In this document: piece by piece, positions 54,208 to 61,723 of the stretch
Position numbering within the stretch: the stretch's first letter is position 1
How the letters are laid out: every line of letters begins with the position of its first letter
Source: JAJEDW01 sp963555775
GTDB taxonomy: Bacteria > Acidobacteriota > Terriglobia > 20CM-2-55-15
Length of the DNA stretch: 64,000 bases
NCBI GenBank assembly: GCA_963555775.3
Contig: CAUVWY020000002.1
Coordinates: forward strand, 372,001 to 436,000
Direction of reading: 5' to 3'
Program-made: the position numbers and the translations under genes
The notes under the pieces: model-generated
The model's input: only the letters and a program-made list of their open reading frames with translations
Database searches by the model: none
What the model was told of the DNA's origin: nothing

Positions 54208-55038
54208 ATGAAAACATCGATCCTGACTTCCATTGCCATTGTCTTAATCGTCGGAGGCGCGACGGCCGGTGGCGCCCCACAGCGGGGGCGGAGTCCTGCC
54301 GCCGAGCAACCACCGCCCACCGTGACGCCTCAGGAGTATCCGGCCCGGTTGGTGGAAGCCGGCGAACCCCGGTTCGCCGCCCGGTGCGGTTTCTGTCACG
54401 GGCGCGATGCCGGCGGCGGTGAAGGCGGTCCCGACCTGACACGTTCGGAACTGGTGGCCGAGGATACCTACGGCGACAGGATTCGCGACCTGTTGCGCTC
54501 GGGCCGGGTTGCAGGCGACATGCATGCGTTCGACCTGGGTGACGAGGAATTTACACTGATCGTGGCGTTCATCCACGATCGCAAGACACAGGCGGAGTTG
54601 GCGATGGGCGGCCGCCGGTTTGTGGAGGCGGACGACCTCCGTACAGGAGACGCGTCGGCCGGTCAACGGTACTTCAATGGCGCCGGCGGGTGCGCGCAAT
54701 GCCATTCGGAAACCGGGGACCTGGCCGGAATTGCCAGCCGCTTCGAGGGCCTGGCCTTGCTGAGGCGCATGCTGTATCCCGCATTTGGTCGACCCGCCCC
54801 GGCGCCGGCTACTGTCACGGTCACCCTTCCCACCGGCGAAACGTTGATCGGTGAGCTTGCATCGCAAGATGAATTCACGATCGCGTTGATCGACAGCGAC
54901 GGAGCGAGCCACTCGTGGTCGACAAACGAGGTGGAATTCACCGTCGACGATCCGATGGCGACTCATTTCGATCTGCTCGGTGCGTATACCGACGACGATA
55001 TGCACAACCTTTATGCCTATCTGGAGACGTTGAGGTGA
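54208..55038 (+). CDS. Exported diheme c-type cytochrome
   Basis: A signal peptide (SILTSIAIVLIVGGATAGG) is followed by two CxxCH heme sites: AARCGFCHGRD and GGCAQCHSETG. Between them is DIRDLLRSGRVAGDMHAFDL-type sequence with a likely axial Met. The C-terminal part has a small beta domain (VTVTLPTGETLIGELASQDE). Its stop overlaps the GTG start of the PQQ dehydrogenase gene (GTGA), so the two are co-translated. It probably takes electrons from that enzyme in the periplasm. Confidence 0.92.
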   Translation: MKTSILTSIAIVLIVGGATAGGAPQRGRSPAAEQPPPTVTPQEYPARLVEAGEPRFAARCGFCHGRDAGGGEGGPDLTRSELVAEDTYGDRIRDLLRSGRVAGDMHAFDLGDEEFTLIVAFIHDRKTQAELAMGGRRFVEADDLRTGDASAGQRYFNGAGGCAQCHSETGDLAGIASRFEGLALLRRMLYPAFGRPAPAPATVTVTLPTGETLIGELASQDEFTIALIDSDGASHSWSTNEVEFTVDDPMATHFDLLGAYTDDDMHNLYAYLETLR

Positions 55039-56588
55039 GAAATCCGGGAACACGCCTTGCTGTCGGTTTGGGAATTGTTGCGGCCCTGGCGGTTTTTGCG
55101 AACGCACAGGGTGTCGATCCCGCTCGGTTCGCCGAGCCTCCCATCGACAACTGGTTGACCTACCATGGCGACTATTCCGGTAAACGCCACAGTCCGCTCA
55201 CTCAGATTACCGTCGGCAACCTGGATCGGCTGACCCAGGCCTGGAGGTTCGACACCGGCCAGCCCCCGTCGATCAAGGGCACGCCCGTTCTGGTCGATGG
55301 CGTCCTTTATGTCACCACACCCGACAACCTTTGGGCGATCGACGCCCGGACCGCGGAAGAGCTCTGGCACTACACCTACCCGATGAACGATGCGTTTCAC
55401 ATCGGGCATCGCGGCGCGGCCGTCCACGGGGACAATGTCTATCTGACGACGCCCGACGCGCACCTGCTTGCACTCGATGCCGGCGATGGCACGCTCCGTT
55501 GGGATGTCGAGATCGCCGATTCCAGCCGCGGCTACTGGTCGACGAACGCGCCGCTGGTGATTCGAAATCATGTGATCGTCGGCGTATCCGGCGATTTCGA
55601 CAACCTCCCCGGTCAACTCAAGTCGGTGGATGCGGACACGGGAGAGACGCAGTGGATTTTCTACAGCACACCCCCGCCGGGAACACCCGATTCGATCAGC
55701 GGCGGCGCCACCGGCGGCCAGATGTGGATGTCGGGCACCTACGATCCGGAACTCAATTTGATGTACGTGGGCACGGGGAATCCAACGCCGGTTCTCAATG
55801 GCGAGGCCCGCCCCGGCGACAACCCGTGGACCGGCGCCATCGTCGCGCTCAATCCAGACACCGGAGAACTCGTCTGGGGGTATCAGACCTCGCCTCACGA
55901 CACTCATGACTGGGATGCCGCCGAAGTGCCGGTGTTGGTCGACGGGACTTTTGACGGCGAAGAACGCCGGATGCTGTTGCAGGCTTCTCGCAACGGGTAC
56001 TTCTTCGTTCTGGACCGGACCAATGGTGAGAACCTGCTGACGGCGCCCTTTACCACGGTGAATTGGGCTATGGGACTCGATGAGCGCGGCCGTCCGATCC
56101 CGGATCCTGAAAAAGAGCCGAAACCCGACGGCGTTCTTGTGGCGCCCAACGAAGCCGGAGGCACCAACTATCGGTCGCCCAGCTTCGATCCGGAAACAGG
56201 GTTGCTCGTGGTCAGCGCGCAGGACGGCTTCGGGATCTATTTCTACAAGCCCGATCATGGAGCGTATGGCTGGGCCGGAGCGGACTACAACATCGCGGGG
56301 AAAAGCTTTCTGAGAGCCATTGATTATCGGACCGGCGAGATCGCATGGAGCCATCCTATCGGAGACGGCCCAGGGGCCGCGGGCGTCCTGACGACGGCGT
56401 CCGGACTGACCATTACCGGAGATATTCCGGGAAATCTGATGGTGCTCCGCACCAGTGACGGCGAGACGTTGTGGCATGCTCCGATCGGCAGAGTGGGGAA
56501 TGGCCCCATCACATACATGCTTGACGGACGGCAATATGTGGTCGTCGGAGCCCGCAGCTCCCTGTACGCCTTTGCGCTCGAAGAATAG
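55035..56588 (+). CDS. PQQ-dependent alcohol/sugar dehydrogenase
   Basis: The GTG start gives a signal peptide (LAVGLGIVAALAVFANAQG). The 517 residues form a PQQ beta-propeller: NWLTYHGDYSGKRHSPLTQI, RLTQAWRFDTGQPPSIKGTP, GEIAWSHPIGDG and W-motifs such as GELVWGYQTSPHDTHDWDAAE, the last carrying the Asp-x-x-Asp region near the active site. No cytochrome domain is fused; the upstream gene supplies it. It oxidises an alcohol or sugar in the periplasm; the substrate cannot be read from the sequence. Confidence 0.92.
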   Translation: MRNPGTRLAVGLGIVAALAVFANAQGVDPARFAEPPIDNWLTYHGDYSGKRHSPLTQITVGNLDRLTQAWRFDTGQPPSIKGTPVLVDGVLYVTTPDNLWAIDARTAEELWHYTYPMNDAFHIGHRGAAVHGDNVYLTTPDAHLLALDAGDGTLRWDVEIADSSRGYWSTNAPLVIRNHVIVGVSGDFDNLPGQLKSVDADTGETQWIFYSTPPPGTPDSISGGATGGQMWMSGTYDPELNLMYVGTGNPTPVLNGEARPGDNPWTGAIVALNPDTGELVWGYQTSPHDTHDWDAAEVPVLVDGTFDGEERRMLLQASRNGYFFVLDRTNGENLLTAPFTTVNWAMGLDERGRPIPDPEKEPKPDGVLVAPNEAGGTNYRSPSFDPETGLLVVSAQDGFGIYFYKPDHGAYGWAGADYNIAGKSFLRAIDYRTGEIAWSHPIGDGPGAAGVLTTASGLTITGDIPGNLMVLRTSDGETLWHAPIGRVGNGPITYMLDGRQYVVVGARSSLYAFALEE

Positions 56589-56608
56589 TCGAACTGGAGC
56601 CCGTATCG

Positions 56609-57574
56609 ATGTTGAAGACGATGAGATTCGTATTGATCGTAATGGCCGGCGGTGTCCTGGCCGGCGCGCCCGCGTCTCAGGCGCCGAATCCGATCCGCGT
56701 GATGCTCCTCGATGGCGAGAGCGCGGGAAACTACCACAAGTGGGAACTCGTGACGCCGGTTCTCGCAAAGCAACTCGACGAGACCGGTTTGTTCGATCTG
56801 GATGTGGTCACGGCGCCCTCCCCCGAGGCCGACTTCGGCACGTTCAGGCCCGACTTCAACCGCTACGACGCCGTGGTCCTGAACTATGACGCTCCCGACG
56901 AACGCTGGCCCGCGGAACTCAAGACATCGTTCGAAGAATACGTCGAAGCCGGTGGCGGGGTCGTCATCGTTCATGCCGCCGACAACGCTTTTCCGGGTTG
57001 GACGGCCTTTAACGAAATGATCGGCGTCGGTGGATGGCGGGGCCGAACCGAGGACGCGGGGCCGTTCTGGTATTACAGGGATGGGGCGTTGGTGGAGGAC
57101 GATTCTCCAGGGCGTGCCGGAAGCCATGGCAGTCGAATACCATTCCGGATCCAGGTTCGCGCCGACCATCCCATCACCATCGGACTGCCCGAGTCGTGGA
57201 TGCATCAGGGCGACGAACTGTACGCGAGGCTTCGGGGGCCCGGAGCGAACATGACTGTTCTTGCCACCGCTTATTCCGATCCAGCCAACAGCGGTACCGG
57301 ACGAGACGAACCCATGCTCATGGCGCTCGACTACGGCGATGGCAGGATCTTCCACACGACACTTGGACATGACATCAACGCTCTGAGCTCCGTCGATTTT
57401 GTCGTTACGTTTCAACGTGGGACCGAATGGGCTGCAACCGGCGGTGTGACCCAGGATGTTCCCGCAAACTTTCCAACGGCGAATGTTGTGAGCTATCGAG
57501 CGGATATCGCGGCGATGGACCCCGGTTACGACAGCGGACTCGATCCGCTGGATGCCGCGGCGCGCGGACGATAA
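56609..57574 (+). CDS. ThuA-like (trehalose-utilisation type) exported protein
   Basis: A signal peptide (FVLIVMAGGVLAGAPA) is followed by a ThuA domain: IRVMLLDGESAGNYHKW, YDAVVLNYDAPDERWPAEL, YVEAGGGVVIVHAADNAFPGW and GRIFHTTLGHDINAL. The fold is class-I-glutamine-amidotransferase-like. ThuA proteins accompany keto-sugar and disaccharide oxidation pathways. It begins 20 bp after the dehydrogenase and is the last gene of the operon. Confidence 0.92.
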   Translation: MLKTMRFVLIVMAGGVLAGAPASQAPNPIRVMLLDGESAGNYHKWELVTPVLAKQLDETGLFDLDVVTAPSPEADFGTFRPDFNRYDAVVLNYDAPDERWPAELKTSFEEYVEAGGGVVIVHAADNAFPGWTAFNEMIGVGGWRGRTEDAGPFWYYRDGALVEDDSPGRAGSHGSRIPFRIQVRADHPITIGLPESWMHQGDELYARLRGPGANMTVLATAYSDPANSGTGRDEPMLMALDYGDGRIFHTTLGHDINALSSVDFVVTFQRGTEWAATGGVTQDVPANFPTANVVSYRADIAAMDPGYDSGLDPLDAAARGR

Positions 57575-57587
57575 GACCTCGAAAAAT

Positions 57588-58859
57588 TCAGCGCCGGATC
57601 TCGGGCTTTTTCGTGCGGACGGTCGCGCGAACGACCCGTTCGATCGTCAACCCCTGTACAAGAATCGAGAAGACAACCACCCCGTAGGTTGCGGCAAGTA
57701 TGGTATTTCTGGCCGGCACGTCGGGGAGAGATAGCGCGAGCGCGACCGATATACCCCCCCGGAGGCCTCCCCAGGTCAGCACGGGAATCGCCCCCGTCGT
57801 AAAATCCTGCCAGATTCCAAGTATTCGGATCGGAATGCCGACGCTGATGAATCGAGCGATCAGAACGAGGGGGATCATCAAAGCGACCGCTCCGGCCAAC
57901 TCGGGCGTGAACGTCAATGCGACGACCTCGAAACCGATCGCCAGGAAGAGGAGAGAATTCAGTACTTCGTCGAGAAGGGACCAGAACTTTTCGACGTGAT
58001 CGCGCGTGACTTCGCTCATTGCGAAGCGCGTGCCGTGGTTGCCGATCAGGAGTCCAGCCACCACCATGGCAATCGGACCCGAAACGTGGATGAGAGACGC
58101 GAAGGCATAGGCGCCCATCACGAGCGACAACGTGATCATGACTTCAAGGTTGTGTTCGTCAATCGCCCGTATCGCTCGATAGGCGATGTATCCCCCCACG
58201 AGTCCGAGCAGCGCGCCGCCAATGGCTTCCGTGGCGAACAGTGTCGTGACCCCCACGAAGGTCAGACTGCCTTCGCCCGTCGCCAGGGCCAGGAGAATCG
58301 TGAACAACACGACCCCCACTCCATCGTTGAACAGGCTTTCGCCCGCGATTTTTGCCTCCAGCGTTTCCGGTACGTCGGTGTGTTTCAGGATACTCAGGAC
58401 AGCGATCGGATCGGTCGGCGAGATCAACGCTCCGAAGACGAGACAGTACGACAGGGGCACGTCAAAGCCAGTCCATCTCAGAAAATAATAAGAACAGACC
58501 CCGACGATTGCCGTCGACATCACGATCCCGATCGTGGCGAGCGAAGAGATGGCCCAACGGCGTTCCAGGAGCCGATTCAGGTCCACATGCAGGGCGCCAG
58601 CGAACAACAGAAAGCTGAGCATCCCCCGCATGAGCGTGTCGTGAAATTCGATTTCGGTCAGCGTTTCCCGGACAGTTGTCCCGAGAAGCAGGGTCGGGAA
58701 AAGCCCGTCGACAACCAGCAACGCAAGCGAAACAACCAGTGCGATCAGTACCAGCCCGATCGAGTGGGGGAGCCTGAGCCAGCGGTGGTTCACCCACCCG
58801 AACACGGCGGCCAGGGTGATCAAGAGCGCGACGAGGTTGAAGATGGATGCGACGGTCAT
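57588..58859 (-). CDS. CPA1-family Na+/H+ antiporter, NhaP-like
   Basis: The 423-residue protein has about 12 membrane segments and CPA1 marks: GALHVDLNRLLERRWAI, FGALISPTDPIAVLSILK, AGESLFNDGVGVVLFTILLA (the ND motif), and TWGGLRGGISVALALSLP. It exchanges Na+ or K+ for H+. The stop is 14 bp past the convergent ThuA gene. It is divergent from the xylose operon. Confidence 0.94.
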   Translation of the reverse strand: MTVASIFNLVALLITLAAVFGWVNHRWLRLPHSIGLVLIALVVSLALLVVDGLFPTLLLGTTVRETLTEIEFHDTLMRGMLSFLLFAGALHVDLNRLLERRWAISSLATIGIVMSTAIVGVCSYYFLRWTGFDVPLSYCLVFGALISPTDPIAVLSILKHTDVPETLEAKIAGESLFNDGVGVVLFTILLALATGEGSLTFVGVTTLFATEAIGGALLGLVGGYIAYRAIRAIDEHNLEVMITLSLVMGAYAFASLIHVSGPIAMVVAGLLIGNHGTRFAMSEVTRDHVEKFWSLLDEVLNSLLFLAIGFEVVALTFTPELAGAVALMIPLVLIARFISVGIPIRILGIWQDFTTGAIPVLTWGGLRGGISVALALSLPDVPARNTILAATYGVVVFSILVQGLTIERVVRATVRTKKPEIRR

Positions 58860-58997
58860 GGTTTCAGCCTGTCTGCCTCTGTTTGTCCGCCCGGCCGGAG
58901 ACCGCTGCGAACCCGAGAGTCCTTACACCGGCGCCCAGCGCCGGTCAGCTCGGATTCCAGCTTGTTCCTTGGGTCGGGCTGCACTATTTTACTCGAC

Positions 58998-60236
58998 ATG
59001 GAACCCATATCGCCTCACAAGCAGCAGGCGCTGGTCGAGCGCCTCGGTGGAATGTGCGGAGGGGAGTACAGTCCCCACGAACGTCGGAAGTATTTCATAT
59101 CCGGACCGCAATGGGCCGCGGCCTACCGGGGTCAGGCGCTTTTCTATGCCCCGACTCGCAAGGCCATAACGTTCGAAGACGTCATACGTCAGTTCGGCAG
59201 CATCGGCATCGGCCACTGGGCCACGCACGACAGCGATGTGGTTCCGGCTGAAGATCTGGGCACGGAGCGCCAGGACGCCATCGTCGAACGAATCCAGAAG
59301 GCCTTGTCCGGCAATGGTGTGGAATGTTCGATGGTGACGACCGAGACATTTTTCAACGCGGCGTTCGCCGCCGGTCCCGCGCCGGAAGCTCCCGAACTGC
59401 GGGAATACGTGAAATTCCGTGTTGAGAACACGGTCGACATCGGACACGAGTTGGGCGCACGCTATGCGGTGTATTGGCCGGGTTCGCTGGGTTATTTCGT
59501 TCAGGGCGCCGTCAACGAACTGCAGTCGCTGGCTTGGTACGCCGAAGCCCTGAACGCGGCGTGCGAACGTGACATCGCAACCGCGGCTGCCCGGGGGCGC
59601 GGCACGCTGAAACATTGTCTGGAGGCCAAGCCGTTCGAGCCGCAGGCCGAGATTCTGTTGCCGACCACGGACGCGATGCTGGGCTTCATCTCTTCCGGCT
59701 TGCTGACCCACCCCGAGATGGTTGGAGTCAATCCCGAGTACCTCCATGAGTTGATGTGGGGCGGCGCCCCACGGGCCGCGCTCGCTCGCGCAATGGTGTC
59801 GGGAAAGCTCTGGCACATGGACATCAACGACGGATATCGCCTGAAGCATGACGTGGACATCGCCATCGGAATGATCAATCCACTGGATTGGCTCAATGTG
59901 CTGGTGTTGTTGCGATCGAACGGTTACGAGGGACCGTTCAACCTGGATTTCAAACCGCTCCGGACCACGAGCAACTGGGGCGTATTCACGGTGAGTTTCA
60001 CAACCGCGGTCGATCGTTTCATCACGTTGTGGAAAATCGCGGGCGACGTTCTTGAAGATCCGGTTCTGAACGAAGCCACCGCCGCCCTGAATGCAGGTTC
60101 GGGCGTTCGGGCGGGTACCGACGCGGACGCATTGTTCGAAGCCAACAAGGAACTGATGACCTTGCACGAACTGATCGGTCATCGGCTGTTCCAGATCCTG
60201 CTCGGACTCCACCGCGGCCGTACGATCTTCGGCTGA
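58998..60236 (+). CDS. xylA: Xylose isomerase, actinobacterial (group I) type
   Basis: The 412-residue protein keeps the metal and catalytic residues of short XylA: His in HWATHDSDVVP, Glu in EAKPFEPQAEILLPT, Glu-x-x-His in GVNPEYLHELM, Asp in LWHMDINDGY, Asp-x-Asp in KHDVDIAIG and Asp in FNLDFKPLR. It isomerises xylose to xylulose. The start ATG at 58998 was chosen for fit to family length; the much longer open frame upstream is antisense to the antiporter gene. The xylulokinase ATG overlaps its stop (TGATG), so the two are coupled. Confidence 0.93.
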   Translation: MEPISPHKQQALVERLGGMCGGEYSPHERRKYFISGPQWAAAYRGQALFYAPTRKAITFEDVIRQFGSIGIGHWATHDSDVVPAEDLGTERQDAIVERIQKALSGNGVECSMVTTETFFNAAFAAGPAPEAPELREYVKFRVENTVDIGHELGARYAVYWPGSLGYFVQGAVNELQSLAWYAEALNAACERDIATAAARGRGTLKHCLEAKPFEPQAEILLPTTDAMLGFISSGLLTHPEMVGVNPEYLHELMWGGAPRAALARAMVSGKLWHMDINDGYRLKHDVDIAIGMINPLDWLNVLVLLRSNGYEGPFNLDFKPLRTTSNWGVFTVSFTTAVDRFITLWKIAGDVLEDPVLNEATAALNAGSGVRAGTDADALFEANKELMTLHELIGHRLFQILLGLHRGRTIFG

Positions 60237-61723
60237 TGTACTGGCTGGGAATCGACGTCGGGACCGGCGGCACCCGCGCGTTGCTTGTCGACAACCGGGG
60301 CCGCGTCACCGAGTCGTTTGCCGCACCGCACCTTGACATGCGGATGGACCGGCCGCTCTGGGCCGAACAGGATCCCCAAAACTGGTGGGATGCGGCGGTC
60401 CAGGCCGTCCGCGGCGTTCTGGCCAGCAGAAAGACGGATCCCGCCGCCATCCGCGGTATCGGTCTTTCGGGGCAGATGCATGGGCTGGTCCTCCTCGATA
60501 GCGAGGGCCGGGTCATTCGGCCGTCATTGATCTGGTGCGATCAGCGCAGCCAGATCCAGGTCGATCGCATCAATGCGGCGCTGGGCGTCGAGAACGTTGT
60601 TGCATGGACGGCGAATCCGCCCATCACCGGCTTCACGCTTTCCAAATTGCTATGGGTTCGCGACAACGAACCGGAAAACTACCGTCGTGTACGCAAAGTG
60701 CTCCTGCCCAAGGACTATGTCCGGTTTCGACTGACCGGAGACTGCGCCACCGACGTTTCGGACGCGTCGGGGACCGGATTGTTCGATGTCGTGAACCGAA
60801 AATGGTCGGCCGAAATGACCGCCGGTCTCGATATCGATCCGTCGGTTCTGCCATCCGCGGTCGAATCGGATCGGGTTACGGGCGCCGTCTCGCCGGGCGC
60901 GGCGGCCGAAACGGGTTTGAACGAGGGGACACCGGTGGTCGGCGGCGCCGGCGACCAGGCGGCAAGCGCCGTGGGCAACGGCATCGTCCAAGCCGGTATC
61001 GCTTCGTGCACGCTTGGCACTTCGGGGGTCGTGTTTGCGCACATGACCGCGCCGTTGTACGACCCGCAGGGGCGGGTCCATACGTTTTGTCATGCCGTTC
61101 CCGGGGCATGGCACGTGATGGGGGTGACGCAGGCCGCGGGACTCAGCCTTCAATGGTTTCGGAACACCTTCGCGCCGGGGAGCGGCTACGACTCGCTGAT
61201 GGCCGAGGCTCGGCGGGCGGCGCCGGGTTCCGAGGGTCTCTATTGGCTTCCATACCTGATGGGTGAGAGGACGCCGCATCTCGACGCTTTGGCGCGTGGC
61301 GGTTGGGTCGGGATTACCGCGCGCCACACAAGGGCCGAGATGATCCGCTCGCTGCTCGAAGGCGTTTCCTATAGTCAGAAGGACTGCCTGAACATCATTG
61401 AGGGCATGGGAGTGGATGTCGAGTTTGTCCGTACGTCGGGCGGTGGCGCCCGCAGTGCGTTCTGGCGGCAACTTCTGGCCGACGTGTTCGAGAAGCGCGT
61501 TGCGGTCCTCGAGAGAGAAGAAGGTTCGGCCTACGGCGCCGCCCTGCTTGCGCTGGCCGGAACGGGCGATTCCGGATCGGTCGAGGAGGTTTCGCGCAAA
61601 ACTGTTCGGGAAGTGGGCCGGTACGAGCCCGACCCCGGCACTACAGGGACTTATCGACAAGGCCACGCCGTGTACCGGTCGCTTTACCCTGCCCTCAAGA
61701 GCGTCTACCGATCGTCCGACTGA
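60236..61723 (+). CDS. xylB: Xylulokinase (FGGY family)
   Basis: The 495-residue protein shows the FGGY N-terminal phosphate loop YWLGIDVGTGGTRALLVD, GIGLSGQMHGLVLLD (substrate site, MHG), LIWCDQRSQ, the mid-domain DVSDASGTGLFDV, GGAGDQAASAVG and FVRTSGGGARSAFWRQLLADV of the C-terminal ATPase fold. It phosphorylates xylulose after XylA. Its 3' end overlaps the convergent alpha-glucuronidase gene by 19 bp. Confidence 0.95.
   Translation: MYWLGIDVGTGGTRALLVDNRGRVTESFAAPHLDMRMDRPLWAEQDPQNWWDAAVQAVRGVLASRKTDPAAIRGIGLSGQMHGLVLLDSEGRVIRPSLIWCDQRSQIQVDRINAALGVENVVAWTANPPITGFTLSKLLWVRDNEPENYRRVRKVLLPKDYVRFRLTGDCATDVSDASGTGLFDVVNRKWSAEMTAGLDIDPSVLPSAVESDRVTGAVSPGAAAETGLNEGTPVVGGAGDQAASAVGNGIVQAGIASCTLGTSGVVFAHMTAPLYDPQGRVHTFCHAVPGAWHVMGVTQAAGLSLQWFRNTFAPGSGYDSLMAEARRAAPGSEGLYWLPYLMGERTPHLDALARGGWVGITARHTRAEMIRSLLEGVSYSQKDCLNIIEGMGVDVEFVRTSGGGARSAFWRQLLADVFEKRVAVLEREEGSAYGAALLALAGTGDSGSVEEVSRKTVREVGRYEPDPGTTGTYRQGHAVYRSLYPALKSVYRSSD

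Noticed and set aside
55017..56768. 583-codon minus-strand frame
   Set aside because: Antisense shadow of the PQQ dehydrogenase gene, which has clear propeller motifs.
57996..58997. Long N-terminal extension of the xylose isomerase frame
   Set aside because: It is antisense to the NhaP-like antiporter, and family length and motifs begin at the ATG at 58998.
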